Shown here piece after piece: positions 41,258-50,341 of a DNA stretch of 64,000 nt. Location of the stretch: positions 78,503 through 142,502 of the forward strand of contig CABVBU010000003.1 in NCBI GenBank assembly GCA_902496665.1, written 5' to 3'. The position numbers and the translations under genes are program-made. The stretch is from an uncultured Clostridium sp. GTDB lineage: Bacteria > Bacillota > Clostridia > Lachnospirales > Lachnospiraceae. The notes beneath the pieces are model-generated. The model was not told the origin of the DNA. It ran no database searches and was given only the letters and a program-made list of their open reading frames with translations. The first letter of the stretch is position 1, and the number at the start of each line of letters is the position of its first letter.

Positions 41258-42379
41258 ATGAAGAATTTAAGAAAATGGCTGCTGTGCGTGATCGCGGCAG
41301 TCTCTTTGACAGTGACGGCCTGCCAGGGCGATGCCGCGGCTAATGCCAGTGTGGCGGCAGATGTTGCCCATGCGGCGGGAAATATTCTTGGAAGTCTTGC
41401 CGAGACGGCAGAGAACTCCGGTTCCGGGAACAGCAGCGGGCAGGGGCGCGAAAACTCATCGGGGATGGCCGGGACCTCATCGACAACCGGAGAGTTTAGC
41501 CTTTCTGATGTCCCGGAGTATACCGGATCACCTTATGTGGCGGTGAACGGAAATGTTCCGTATTTCACGGAGGATGATCTGACGGAAGTCTCATTCGAAA
41601 GCTACAGTGACCTGGATTCCTTAGGGCGCTGCGGAGTGGCGTACGCTTCCGTCTGCACCGATACGATGCCGACAGAAAAGCGCGGTTCTATCGGCGAGGT
41701 AAAGCCGACGGGATGGGTCAATGTGAAATATGATTTCGTGGACGGAAAATATTTGTATAACCGCTGCCACCTGATCGGATATCAGCTCACAGCGGAGAAC
41801 GCGAATGAGAAGAACCTCATTACGGGCACGAGATATTTCAACGTCCAGGGAATGCTGCCGTTTGAGAACCTGACAGCCGACTACGTAAAAGAAACTGGAA
41901 ATCATGTACTGTACCGTGTGACACCGATCTTTGAGGGAGATAACCTTGTGGCATCCGGAGTCCTGATGGAAGCGGAGTCTGTGGAGGACGAAGGCGACGG
42001 AGTCCTGTTCTGTGTTTATGTTTACAATGTTCAGCCGGGAGTCACGATCGACTATGCGACGGGAAAGAGTGAACTGGCGAAGGACGGAAGTACAGGAAGC
42101 AGTCAGAGCGGAAGCACGTCAGATACCGGGAAAACGTCAGGTACGTCGTCTGCTGGAAACAATTCATCAGGGGCATCCGGAGGTACCGGAAAAACTGATG
42201 CAGGAACCTCTGGGAAAGAGAGCGGAACCTATATCCTCAACACGAAGACCATGAAATTCCACCGACCGGACTGTGATTCTGTGAAGAATATTAAGTCTGA
42301 GAACCGAAAAAAGTATACGGGGGAGCGGGAGAAGCTGATTGATGGGGGATATGGGGCTTGTAAGAGTTGCAAACCGTAG
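41258..42379 (+). CDS. secreted DNA/RNA non-specific endonuclease (lipoprotein)
   Basis: About 373 residues; ATG at 41258 follows GAGGAGAACG. The signal WLLCVIAAVSLTVTACQ has a lipobox-like VTAC, so it may be lipid-anchored. A low-complexity Ser/Gly linker precedes the nuclease domain (about 100-280): YNRCHLIGYQLTAENANEKN carries the His (RCHLIGYQL replaces the usual DRGH) and the metal-binding Asn, and GTRYFNVQGMLPFE follows. After a Ser/Gly/Thr linker comes a small Cys-His element, FHRPDCDSVKNI ... YGACKSCKP, found at the end of several secreted nucleases. Role: breaking down external DNA for nutrients or defence against it; inferred. Confidence 0.9.
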   Translation: MKNLRKWLLCVIAAVSLTVTACQGDAAANASVAADVAHAAGNILGSLAETAENSGSGNSSGQGRENSSGMAGTSSTTGEFSLSDVPEYTGSPYVAVNGNVPYFTEDDLTEVSFESYSDLDSLGRCGVAYASVCTDTMPTEKRGSIGEVKPTGWVNVKYDFVDGKYLYNRCHLIGYQLTAENANEKNLITGTRYFNVQGMLPFENLTADYVKETGNHVLYRVTPIFEGDNLVASGVLMEAESVEDEGDGVLFCVYVYNVQPGVTIDYATGKSELAKDGSTGSSQSGSTSDTGKTSGTSSAGNNSSGASGGTGKTDAGTSGKESGTYILNTKTMKFHRPDCDSVKNIKSENRKKYTGEREKLIDGGYGACKSCKP

Positions 42380-42416
42380 GAAATATTTAAACAATATATA
42401 AAATCAAGACAATAAC

Positions 42417-42462
42417 AAAAAGCCCGACTTCATGCGTTTAGAATGCATGGAGCCGGGCTTTT
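42417..42462 (+). terminator. terminator of the secreted nuclease gene
   Basis: AAAAAGCCCG and CGGGCTTTT form the outer stem, with an inner ATGC/GCAT stem. It ends in TTTT. Confidence 0.85.
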
Positions 42463-42506
42463 GTTTAGACCATATTTGCCATAAGACCAAACGGAAATAT
42501 TAGAGA

Positions 42507-42890
42507 TTAATCATGATGTGAGAAATCATGAAACATCTTTTCCGCAGTGCCTGTATCTAAACGAAAAGATTTACATAACTGCTGAATGATTTCGGAATCG
42601 GTAAGATTGTGTTCTCTTAGAACACTTATAATCGCATGGATTCCCTCAAGACGCCCTTCTTCAAGACCTACCTTACGTCCGATATCAATACCAGTAGATA
42701 AAATACTCATATGTGCATCCTCCCATTCTTCACTCTGCTTTACTTCAGTAACAATTGCGTCCAGCCTGCGCTTCCTTGTGCTTCATAACCGCGAGAAAAA
42801 GGGCGAAATCGCTGAGATTGACATTCATAAAATCGGGCGATTCCCTGTACTCTTCAGTGGAAATGAGAGCATGGATCAGTAGATTTTCCA
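42507..42890 (-). pseudogene. remnant of an Rpn-family (PD-(D/E)XK) recombination-promoting nuclease
   Basis: The 3' part reads, on the minus strand, RLDAIVTEVKQSEEWEDAHM then SILSTGIDIGRKVGLEEGRL and ends MFHDFSHHD. This is the typical C-terminal tail of Rpn/transposase_31-like proteins, which repeats IxxGxxxGxxEG. The 5' part (ALISTEEYRESPDFMNVNLS, FALFLAVMKHKE) is in a different frame, joined near 42780. The nuclease core upstream is missing. Between 42890 and 43130 I see no gene, only a few short frames. Confidence 0.65.
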
Positions 42891-43130
42891 TTCAGTTACC
42901 TTCCTTTCCTGGAAAATTGGGCAGGAGAGGAATTGATACGAGACATCCCCGACTCCCTGCCAGTTGTTTAGGTGATTTCAGCAAAGAGTCTTCAGATGCC
43001 GTAATGGCCAGAATAGAAAATAGATCATAGAATTCGATAGAAACCTTGCTTGGGATTATATTAGCATGTAGGGGTGGGGATGGCAATGAAGTTGGGTATT
43101 AAAAATTATGAAAATTTGATAAACAGCAAG

Positions 43131-43164
43131 AAAAAGAGACCGCATACAAATGATGCATGCGGTC
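43131..43164 (-). terminator. terminator of the large surface protein gene
   Basis: On the minus strand GACCGCAT and ATGCGGTC form an eight-base perfect stem, followed by TCTTTTTC. It lies 42 bases after the stop codon of the 1404-residue gene. Confidence 0.85.
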
Positions 43165-43205
43165 CCTGGAAAGGATGTGTAATTGATAGATTTGAAGATC
43201 AGGAA

Positions 43206-46200
43206 TTACTGTTTGTCAGAGGAAAGATCAAAAGAAGCTTCTTTGCTGTCATCAGCTTCTTTAATTTCAGCAATTTCCCCGATCTCAGAGTCTGCAGTTT
43301 CAGTTTCGTCAATAGAAGAATCGAGTTTGGAGTTTGCATCCGGAATATCTGCGATCACAGAAACCGTGTCGATTTCAAAGTCGGATTCCTGTGCATCAGC
43401 AGTATCTACCGTAAATTCCAGGTCCTTATATCCTTCAAGAACGATTTTAACGGAGTTTTCCCCGGCTGTGAACCCATCGACAGTAAAATCAAGGAAAACT
43501 GTGCAGCCGTAAACGTCATCATTACTTGTTTTATAAGAGGTCGTTTTATTTCCTAAATAACTTTCGTAGTTATAAGTAACGTCATTTACGGAAACAATTC
43601 CGGACTTTGAAACCTGCTTCAGATAAGTCTCAATATCTTTAGATGTTCCTGAAAACGATATGCGATAATAGTCACCGCTTAAAAAACTGCTGGTAAGGGA
43701 TGCAGATTCAAACTCAGGAGCATCAAGGAGATCCTCTTCACTTTCCTTCACTGTAAGTGCAACAGTCTGCTCCTTATATCCATCAGCCTTAAGTGTGAGA
43801 GTCACAGTTCCGGCAGAAAGGCCAGTGGTATCAACAACAAGAGCAGAATCAGAAAATTCAGCAGCTAATTTTTTGGAATCAACATATACTGCAGCAAGTT
43901 TGAGGTAATCTGTATCATCGCAGATAAGAGTCAGTTTTTTGCCCACTGTGATTTCCTGTGTATCAAAAGATGGAGCATCTTTATCCTCTTTTTCATCAGG
44001 TGTGGAATCTGTTAAATTTCCGTTCTTATCGAGAGTAAATGTGAGAGTTTGATAACCTGCAACTTTGATCGTGATCGTAGTATTTCCGGAAGTATTAAAC
44101 GCCCCCGTCGTTAAAGAGAGACCTGATCCATACGCGCCCATACCGATTTTATAAGTTTCAGATCCATTGCTGAAATATGAATCATCATAGGAATAGCGAG
44201 TGGAATTTACAGTAATATCAGTGTTGGCAGTATCTTTTAATGCATTTAAATAGGTGTTGACTAAATTATCCTCATCAGCGGATTTGAAATAGATAATATA
44301 ATTGCCAGAATAACCTCTTTCTACGAATTCAACAGTCATGACAATATCATCTGTTTCCTCCTTCTTAACTTCCTCAACTTCAAACTCAGCACTCAGAGCA
44401 TCCGGATAATACTCAGTCTTTGCCTGGATCGTAATCGTATGAGTACCAGGAGTTACATTGTAAAGCGTGATGACATTGCTGCCTTCCTCTACAACATAAT
44501 AAACGGAATCGCTGCCGCCTACACCGCTCGTCCAAACACGGGTCTCCTGATTCGTATCCTTGTCCAGAACAACGGATGTATCATAAGTTAAATATTTTAA
44601 GAAATCTCCCTCAGATCCTTTAACCGTAAAGGAAACGGTTGCCTTTCCTGTCTCATCCGGAGTGAAAGCGTTTTTGCCTTCTTTATAATTTACGTTCAGA
44701 CTCAGGTTCTCTTCAACGACTTTGCTGTAATGAACCTTTACGGTCTGGCTCTTATAACCGGAAGCGTCGATGGTAACAGTTACCTCTCCTGATTTAAGGG
44801 CATCTGCTTTAATTGTGACAGTTCCTGCCTTTGCATCAACGGTATACTTGCCGGAATCAAGCCCTTTCCAGTTACCGTTGAGATAAAGATCCGTTATCTT
44901 TTTAAGGTAGTCGGCATCCTGACAGCTTAAAACGAGATCTTTTCCTTCCGTTGCGGAAGTGACTGTAACAGCCGGGGCATCAAAACGTCCATAGGAATCA
45001 CTGTACTGGATATCACCGAGGAGACCATCCTCCAGAACTTCCTTCACCGCATACGGTCGGTTCAGAGTGTTTGTCCCATTCTCTTTATACTCTGCGAATG
45101 TGAGAACAGTTCCTTCTAAATCTGCATCAGAGACAGCGTTATAGTAGTCCAGCCATGTATAATAAGTAGTATCGCCTGTATCGAATACAGAATCAACTCC
45201 GCTTAACATCTTCCGGTAATCGATGATACCGTTGACTGCATCGTTCTGTTCACCCATATCGTTTAAGATATTTGCGTTTACAAGAAGATCGGAATCGAAG
45301 ATCAGATCGGCACTTGTGGTTGCGCTGCCGCCGTCACCGCTTCCGGAGGTGCTTCCGGAGGATGTTGCGCGGGACACAGCGTCAACAGAGAGAGTGGATA
45401 CCTGCATTGCGGCAGGTACGTTCTCACCACCGGTCACGTTAAAGGATTTGTTTACAGTTTTGAAACCATTGGAGTAAAGCGTAATCGTATAAGTACCGTT
45501 ATATGGAATGTTGTTTCGTCCGTTCTCAGCGTTTACATCGTTGTAAAGCACAAAGAGATCTCCGATGAGATACCAATCATCAATCTTGTTCAGCTCTTTT
45601 GTATCACCCGTCGGATCAGTTAAGGTCACACGCTCGACCGGAACGGTGACACCGTAAGCCATATCTTTTACGGTGAAGTGCAGGTTGCGTCCGGAAATTG
45701 CACTTTCGGAGATCAGAAGAGTCGGAGCCGCCTGATTGACAATATGGATGGATGCCATAGCGGACTTTCCAGCCTCGGAGCGTACACGTACATAATAACG
45801 GCCGTTGCTTCTGAAATTTTTCTGTCCAAGATTGAGCGTAAGTGTGCCGACTTTTCCATGACCATGAGGAACATTGGTCTTGGATTCAAATTCAAGATGG
45901 TCGTTGATCGTGTTACGGTTTTCATTGTACTGAACAAGCTCCAGACCGGAGATCGCATCGAACCATTCTTTTTCCTCAGCTGTATTGTAGTTGAACATGA
46001 TGGTTACGGTTCCGTTTCCATTTTCATCGATCTCGGCATCTGGAGAATAGCTCGGATGAGCTTCCCGAACGGCATCAAGAGCGATCGTTGTCCTGGACGG
46101 AGTCACACGAACGTTTCCTTCGTCATCATAGTTTGTGAGACAGTAATCCCAGACCGGAATTGCACCATGTCCAAGAAGCTTTTCCGGAAGATAGCCATCT

Positions 46201-47420
46201 TCTGTGTAAACAGAATCCTCATCAGCCTTTTCATTCAGGACAACGCTCTCAGACTTTTTGGAATCTTCTTTGGAAACTGCAGTTACAGTACCCGGCGTTC
46301 CAACCAGCGGGAGTTTCGCAATGCTTCCGTCATCGGTCACTTTTGTGAGAGAGGAGGTTACATCGTTACCGTCAACCGTAACGATGCAGTTGTCAGCATT
46401 GTATCCCTCATCGAAAGTAATGGTCAGCCATTTTCCGAGAGAGTCCACATTCATGATCCTGGTCTTTTCCTCATCAATGACGGAAACTGTGGTCTCATCA
46501 TCGGAACCCTGATCACCGGAGTTGCCGCCGTTATTGTCGGAACCACTATCACCGGAGTTGCTGCCGTTGTTGTCAGAACCATTATTGTTGGAACCGTTAT
46601 CACTATTACTGCCGCTATTATTGTTGGAACCATTATTATCATTACTGCCGCCATTATTGGAGCCGCTGTTGTCGGAGCTGCCGCCACTGCTGCTTCCGCC
46701 ATTGCCGCCACTGCTGCTTCCGCCATTGTCAGAACTGTGACTTCCGCCGGAAGAAGAGGAGCCGCTTTCCGAATTATCGGAGTCCGTTGAGGATCCTTTT
46801 TCTATCGGTGTTCCGTCGGCCTTGACTGCGGATGCGATGCCCTTCTGGTCATGACGGATAGAACCGTCCGCGTTTACCCAGCGACCATCCGCATTTACGC
46901 TATAGCCGTCTGGAGTTGTTGTATTTCGATATAATTTACCGACATTTTCTGTGGCATCTGTTCCGAAGTAGTAGCAGGAATTGTCGATCCACTGCCATCC
47001 TGTGAGCATTACGCCGAAGTCAGAACCTGGAACAGTATTCATAAAATACCAGCTGCCGCTTGGGTCCTTCAACCATCCGGTATGTAAACGTCCCTCGATG
47101 CCGCCCTGATCGGCTGCACTTTCAAGGTAAAACCATCTTCCCTTTTCATCCTGAAGCCATCCTGTTTTCATGAATCCGGTAGCCGGGTCGATATAATACC
47201 AGCCGGATTCTGTATAGATCCAACCGGTACTTGGCTTCTGATTTGCATCATAGTGCTTCCATCCCTGTGCTTCCTGCTTCCAGGTTCCCTGAGTATATGC
47301 CTGAGCAGCGTATCCTGTGTTGGAACTGGAAATGGCAGAAAATGCCATGCCAACCTGTGAAAAAACGCAGGCAGCAGTAAGTACCGGAATTGCAGTCTGG
47401 CGAAGTAACTTTTTCTTCAC
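43206..47420 (-). CDS. large secreted surface protein with wall-binding repeats and Shr-HID (DUF1533)-like domains
   Basis: A 1404-residue protein, GTG start after AGGAGGAG. A signal peptide (TAIPVLTAACVFSQVGMAFS) is followed by about five choline/cell-wall-binding-type repeats (about 40-200: GWKHYDANQKPSTGWIYT, SGWYYIDPATGFMKTGWLQD). A Ser/Gly/Asn/Asp linker covers about 205-315. The rest is a string of beta domains; several end in the pattern [T/I]xxIxAxGYKxxTVxV (residues near 935, 1165, 1260), as in DUF1533, which Pfam relates to the haemoglobin-interacting domain of streptococcal Shr. No LPXTG anchor. Binding to the wall is by the repeats. A role in haem or haemoglobin contact is a hypothesis supported by a Fur-like site nearby. 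Confidence 0.82.
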   Translation of the reverse strand: MKKKLLRQTAIPVLTAACVFSQVGMAFSAISSSNTGYAAQAYTQGTWKQEAQGWKHYDANQKPSTGWIYTESGWYYIDPATGFMKTGWLQDEKGRWFYLESAADQGGIEGRLHTGWLKDPSGSWYFMNTVPGSDFGVMLTGWQWIDNSCYYFGTDATENVGKLYRNTTTPDGYSVNADGRWVNADGSIRHDQKGIASAVKADGTPIEKGSSTDSDNSESGSSSSGGSHSSDNGGSSSGGNGGSSSGGSSDNSGSNNGGSNDNNGSNNNSGSNSDNGSNNNGSDNNGSNSGDSGSDNNGGNSGDQGSDDETTVSVIDEEKTRIMNVDSLGKWLTITFDEGYNADNCIVTVDGNDVTSSLTKVTDDGSIAKLPLVGTPGTVTAVSKEDSKKSESVVLNEKADEDSVYTEDGYLPEKLLGHGAIPVWDYCLTNYDDEGNVRVTPSRTTIALDAVREAHPSYSPDAEIDENGNGTVTIMFNYNTAEEKEWFDAISGLELVQYNENRNTINDHLEFESKTNVPHGHGKVGTLTLNLGQKNFRSNGRYYVRVRSEAGKSAMASIHIVNQAAPTLLISESAISGRNLHFTVKDMAYGVTVPVERVTLTDPTGDTKELNKIDDWYLIGDLFVLYNDVNAENGRNNIPYNGTYTITLYSNGFKTVNKSFNVTGGENVPAAMQVSTLSVDAVSRATSSGSTSGSGDGGSATTSADLIFDSDLLVNANILNDMGEQNDAVNGIIDYRKMLSGVDSVFDTGDTTYYTWLDYYNAVSDADLEGTVLTFAEYKENGTNTLNRPYAVKEVLEDGLLGDIQYSDSYGRFDAPAVTVTSATEGKDLVLSCQDADYLKKITDLYLNGNWKGLDSGKYTVDAKAGTVTIKADALKSGEVTVTIDASGYKSQTVKVHYSKVVEENLSLNVNYKEGKNAFTPDETGKATVSFTVKGSEGDFLKYLTYDTSVVLDKDTNQETRVWTSGVGGSDSVYYVVEEGSNVITLYNVTPGTHTITIQAKTEYYPDALSAEFEVEEVKKEETDDIVMTVEFVERGYSGNYIIYFKSADEDNLVNTYLNALKDTANTDITVNSTRYSYDDSYFSNGSETYKIGMGAYGSGLSLTTGAFNTSGNTTITIKVAGYQTLTFTLDKNGNLTDSTPDEKEDKDAPSFDTQEITVGKKLTLICDDTDYLKLAAVYVDSKKLAAEFSDSALVVDTTGLSAGTVTLTLKADGYKEQTVALTVKESEEDLLDAPEFESASLTSSFLSGDYYRISFSGTSKDIETYLKQVSKSGIVSVNDVTYNYESYLGNKTTSYKTSNDDVYGCTVFLDFTVDGFTAGENSVKIVLEGYKDLEFTVDTADAQESDFEIDTVSVIADIPDANSKLDSSIDETETADSEIGEIAEIKEADDSKEASFDLSSDKQ

Positions 47421-47462
47421 TTGTATCTCCTCCTGTTAGTGCAAACTAATTATAGCAAAGAC

Positions 47463-47491
47463 AGTATATTTGCAGGAAAAGTGAATGTCAA
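47463..47491 (-). promoter_or_regulatory. promoter of the large surface protein
   Basis: On the minus strand TTGACA (47491-47486) and TATACT (47468-47463) are separated by 17 bases, 43 bases before the GTG start. A Fur-box-like sequence lies 17 bases upstream of the -35. Confidence 0.75.
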
Positions 47492-47508
47492 TAAAATAAC
47501 GGAAATAT

Positions 47509-47527
47509 GAGAATGAGAATCTTTCTC
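47509..47527. promoter_or_regulatory. Fur-box-like operator
   Basis: GAGAATGAGAATCTTTCTC matches the 19-base Fur consensus GATAATGATAATCATTATC at 15 of 19 positions. It lies between the divergent surface protein and EFR1 genes, 89 bases from the former and 332 from the latter. The position upstream of the -35 is not the most usual for Fur repression, so confidence is moderate. Confidence 0.5.
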
Positions 47528-47726
47528 ATATAGAGACTTGTTCTTTTGATCTTGCAGATGTATTAAAAAACAGGCGATAGCACGAATAAAATTCAAAATT
47601 CAGTGGATTCACATCAAAGAAAAGAAAAAATGATAAAAATGTGCAAAAAGATAACGCAAAAGAAAAACAGACAAAATTTCTTTAATGAAATAAATAAATG
47701 CATCGTGAACACAAGCCGCCTTTCGC

Positions 47727-47755
47727 TTGAATTTATTGTGATTTATGGCTATAAT
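47727..47755 (+). promoter_or_regulatory. promoter of the EFR1-type gene
   Basis: TTGAAT at 47727-47732 and TATAAT at 47750-47755 with a 17-base spacer, 104 bases before the ATG. The stretch 47540-47720 between the two promoters is very A-rich and holds no other recognisable element. Confidence 0.7.
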
Positions 47756-47858
47756 TAGCTTGAATATAGCAGAAAAAATATAAATTCCATATGAAGGTTC
47801 CGGTCTGTTTCATGCACGGGGAGTTCTGGAAATGGGATGTATAGGAGGCAATGGTATT

Positions 47859-48683
47859 ATGAAGATCACAAAAGTATGGGCGGTATATTTCAGCCCCACA
47901 GGAAATGCGAAAAAAGTAATCACGACGATGGCGAAAAAGGCTGCGGAATGTCTTGGGGTGCCGGTAGAGACATTTGATTTTACACTTCCGGAGAACCGGG
48001 AGGGCATTACGAGCTTTGAAGGTGAGGATCTTGTATTTTTCAGCACACCGGTCTACGCGGGACGGATTCCGAACAAGATGCTTCCGTATGTGCAGAGCGC
48101 TTTTGAGGGAAACGGCGCGCTGGCGGTACCGGTATCGGTATTTGGAAACAGAAACTTTGACAATGGTCTGATCGAGCTTCGCAACGAGCTGGAGCTTCAC
48201 GGCTTCCATACGATCGCGGCTGCGGGAATCCCGACAGAGCATGTGTTCAGCAGCAAGCTTGCGACAGGTCGCCCGGATGCGGATGATCTCGCAAAGATCG
48301 CGGAATTCGGTGAGAAGGTAGCGAAGAAGGTTTCTGAGATGACAGAGATTCCGGCAAAGATCGAGGTCCGCGGCGATGATCCGGTGACTGCCTACTATAC
48401 ACCGCTTGGAACGGATGGAAAACCTGCAGTGTTCTTAAAGGCGAAACCGAAGACAGACCCGGAGAAATGCTCGAAGTGCGGAATCTGTGCGACCGTCTGT
48501 CCGATGGGATCTATCCCGAAGGACGCGCCGGATACCTGCACCGGAATCTGCATCAAGTGCCATGCCTGCATCAAAGCATGTCCGGCAGGCGCAAAGTATT
48601 TTGATGACGAGGCATTTTTATCTCATGTGGAAATGTTAAAACAGAATTACCAGAGACGGGCTGAGGCAGAGTGGTTTATCTGA
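47859..48683 (+). CDS. EFR1-type protein (flavodoxin plus two 4Fe-4S clusters)
   Basis: About 274 residues. ATG at 47859 is chosen because the flavodoxin fold begins there (KVWAVYFSPTGNAKKV, with the FMN-phosphate loop SPTGNAKK). FFSTPVYAGRIPNKMLPYVQ and VPVSVFGNRNFDNGLIELRN are the further FMN loops. The C-terminal third has two clusters, CSKCGICATVCPMGSIP and CIKCHACIKACPAGAKYF. This is the EFR1 family layout of anaerobic Clostridia, where it probably moves electrons between ferredoxin- and flavin-dependent enzymes; partners are not known. It is divergent from the large surface gene. Confidence 0.88.
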   Translation: MKITKVWAVYFSPTGNAKKVITTMAKKAAECLGVPVETFDFTLPENREGITSFEGEDLVFFSTPVYAGRIPNKMLPYVQSAFEGNGALAVPVSVFGNRNFDNGLIELRNELELHGFHTIAAAGIPTEHVFSSKLATGRPDADDLAKIAEFGEKVAKKVSEMTEIPAKIEVRGDDPVTAYYTPLGTDGKPAVFLKAKPKTDPEKCSKCGICATVCPMGSIPKDAPDTCTGICIKCHACIKACPAGAKYFDDEAFLSHVEMLKQNYQRRAEAEWFI

Positions 48684-48764
48684 TGATTCTATGATTGCAT
48701 AAAAAATCAATGCAAAAGATTGATACAGAGGGCGAAAACAGGCTCCCTGTATCAATTTTTTTTC

Positions 48765-49268
48765 TCAGTCGTTCAGTGCCGCCAATTTTTTAAAATACGG
48801 CGCAAACAGCTCCTTTTCATACGCATATCCCGCCATGAACACGCAGTCCATAAAGAGTCGTGTGATCTCCGGATCTTCCTGCTCCGCAAGAATGCGCTTC
48901 CATTCCGCTTTCGCGTGCTGGCTGAGTTCTGCGAGCAGCCGGTTTCGGTCCTCGAAGAGGCCGTTGTCGGTGCAGTTTAAGTCCTTCGGAAGAAAGTCCG
49001 CAGTCCGTCCGCAGGGAGACGGGCAGGCGGCGCAGTCGGGGGAGATGACGGCTTTCTGCTTGTGGATCTGTTCCACAAGGTCATTGGCGGCAGAAGAGGA
49101 GAGTGAGCCGCCCGGTGCCACGGATGCCAGGGCCGCAAAAAGGACCGGAGCAGTTCCAGTCGGGATTTCCTTTGCCTCCGCGGCGCGGGCGAGCCCGATG
49201 AGGGCGCAGATGACAGTGTCCTGCTCCGGGGTACGGCCGGAGGTGTTTGTAGTAGTTGAGAGAGACAT
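48765..49268 (-). CDS. cysteine-containing hypothetical protein
   Basis: A 167-residue protein. The N-terminal part has VICALIGLARAAEAKEIPTG and LFAALASVAPGGSLSSSAAN, the middle has CAACPSPCGRTADFLPKDLN, and the C-terminus ends in a helix with YEKELFAPYFKKLAALND. The CxxCxxxC spacing could bind metal or a cluster. It resembles nothing I can name; the CPSPCGRT stretch recalls helical segments next to hybrid-cluster proteins. It lies downstream of a 4Fe-4S protein and near a Crp/Fnr gene, suggesting one redox unit. A repeat copy sits between it and that gene. Confidence 0.65.
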   Translation of the reverse strand: MSLSTTTNTSGRTPEQDTVICALIGLARAAEAKEIPTGTAPVLFAALASVAPGGSLSSSAANDLVEQIHKQKAVISPDCAACPSPCGRTADFLPKDLNCTDNGLFEDRNRLLAELSQHAKAEWKRILAEQEDPEITRLFMDCVFMAGYAYEKELFAPYFKKLAALND

Positions 49269-49297
49269 ATAGGTTCCCTTCTTAAATATAAAAATGT

Positions 49298-49364
49298 CTA
49301 TTCAGTACCTTCGTAGTTACAAGGAAAAATCTATTCCAGATCGGCTATGCCGATGGGATTTTCC
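49298..49364. repeat. dispersed intergenic repeat, copy 3 (minus orientation)
   Basis: About 67 bases aligned with 51005-51072: both have TCAGTACC, GTTAC, AAAAATC-ATTCC, the TGCCGATGGG block and end in a short GGAAAA/GGCAAAA-type closure. Roughly 52 positions agree by eye. The segment GATCGGCTATGCCGATG can fold into a hairpin. Confidence 0.65.
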
Positions 49365-49388
49365 AGAGGAACTGGCAGGGACGAGATC

Positions 49389-50144
49389 TTATTTCAAGAT
49401 CCGTCCATCGGTACCGACTGTATATACCTGCCACGGAATAAACTTCCCGCTTGCCATCAGCGCGTTCTTCACAGCTGCTTCGATTCCTCCGCAGCACGGC
49501 ACCTCCATGCGCACAACCGTCACGCTCTGGATATCGTTATTGCGGATGATCTCCGCGAGCTTCTCGGAATAATCCACGGAATCCAGCTTCGGACATCCGA
49601 TGAGTGTCACGTGGCCATCGATGAAATCGTTGTGGAAGTTTCCGTATGCGTAAGCCGTGCAATCCGCGGCAACGAGAAGCTTCGCACCGTCAAAGTACGG
49701 GGCGCGGACCGGGACGAGCTTGATCTGGACCGGCCACTGGGAGAGTCTGCTCTCCATGGAGACGGGCGCAGCGTGTCCCGGGATCGCTGCGCTGTTAGAT
49801 GCAGGCGCGGAGGGATGTGTGATCGTGCGGCTCATGGTTCCCGGACATCCTGTAAATTCCGGCTTCGGGGCCGGTGCCTCTGTCGGCATGAGGGAAGCAG
49901 CTTTTCTTGCCGCCATGTGTGCCAGAACCGCCTCATGGTCATAAGCGGCAGCCTCGCGTTCCTCAAAGCTGATTGCGTCCGCCGGACAGGCCGGGAGACA
50001 GTTTCCGAGTCCGTCGCAGTAATCGTCGCGAATCAGCTTCGCCTTTCCATCGATCATTGCGATCGCGCCCTCCTGACAGGCAGCCGCGCATGCTCCGCAG
50101 CCGTTGCATTTCTCTTCATCAATTTTTACGATCGTTCTTTTCAA
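49389..50144 (-). CDS. 4Fe-4S ferredoxin-type protein
   Basis: About 251 residues, TTG start at 50144 behind AAAGGGGAACC; the frame is open 66 bases further without support. Two cluster motifs are at the N-terminus: CNGCGACAAACQEGAI, and CDGLGNCLPACPADAI, in which the second cysteine position is replaced (CDGLGNC). A linker of about 60 residues with MPTEAPAPKPEFTGCPG is followed by a C-terminal domain: KLLVAADCTAYAYGNFHNDF, VTLIGCPKLDSVDYSEKLAE and RMEVPCCGGIEAAVKNAL. The layout is typical of iron-sulfur proteins that accompany hybrid-cluster proteins and a Crp/Fnr regulator in anaerobes, though no hcp is in this window. It faces away from the Crp/Fnr gene. Confidence 0.85.
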   Translation of the reverse strand: MKRTIVKIDEEKCNGCGACAAACQEGAIAMIDGKAKLIRDDYCDGLGNCLPACPADAISFEEREAAAYDHEAVLAHMAARKAASLMPTEAPAPKPEFTGCPGTMSRTITHPSAPASNSAAIPGHAAPVSMESRLSQWPVQIKLVPVRAPYFDGAKLLVAADCTAYAYGNFHNDFIDGHVTLIGCPKLDSVDYSEKLAEIIRNNDIQSVTVVRMEVPCCGGIEAAVKNALMASGKFIPWQVYTVGTDGRILK

Positions 50145-50223
50145 TTTAGGTTCCCCTTTCAGAATGTGTAAATATGGTCTCGCCGTTTTATGTGGCGGAT
50201 TTGCTGTCATGAATCCCTAAAAA

Positions 50224-50285
50224 CTGTCAGTGACAGGTTTTGTAGGTGTCATGTATTGACTTTTGTAGGGCAAGTATACTACAAT
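50224..50285. promoter_or_regulatory. palindrome and promoter between the ferredoxin and Crp/Fnr genes
   Basis: CTGTCAGTGACAG at 50224-50236 is a 13-base perfect palindrome, flanked by AAA and GTTTT. TTGACT (50256-50261) and TACAAT (50280-50285), spacer 18, form a promoter for the Crp/Fnr gene. The palindrome fits a self-acting operator of a Crp/Fnr-family protein at a distance from both promoters. The Crp and Fnr consensus (TGTGA-n6-TCACA, TTGAT-n4-ATCAA) are not matched. Confidence 0.6.
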
Positions 50286-50341
50286 CATTAATAATTGTAT
50301 GTTGTTTTTACAACGAAAGTTTGAATATTAAAAGGAGCAAC

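Noticed and set aside
45678..46790. Plus-strand open frame of 370 codons
   Set aside because: It is antisense to the large surface protein; its Ile/Val/Ala-rich end mirrors the Ser/Gly/Asn linker of the real gene.
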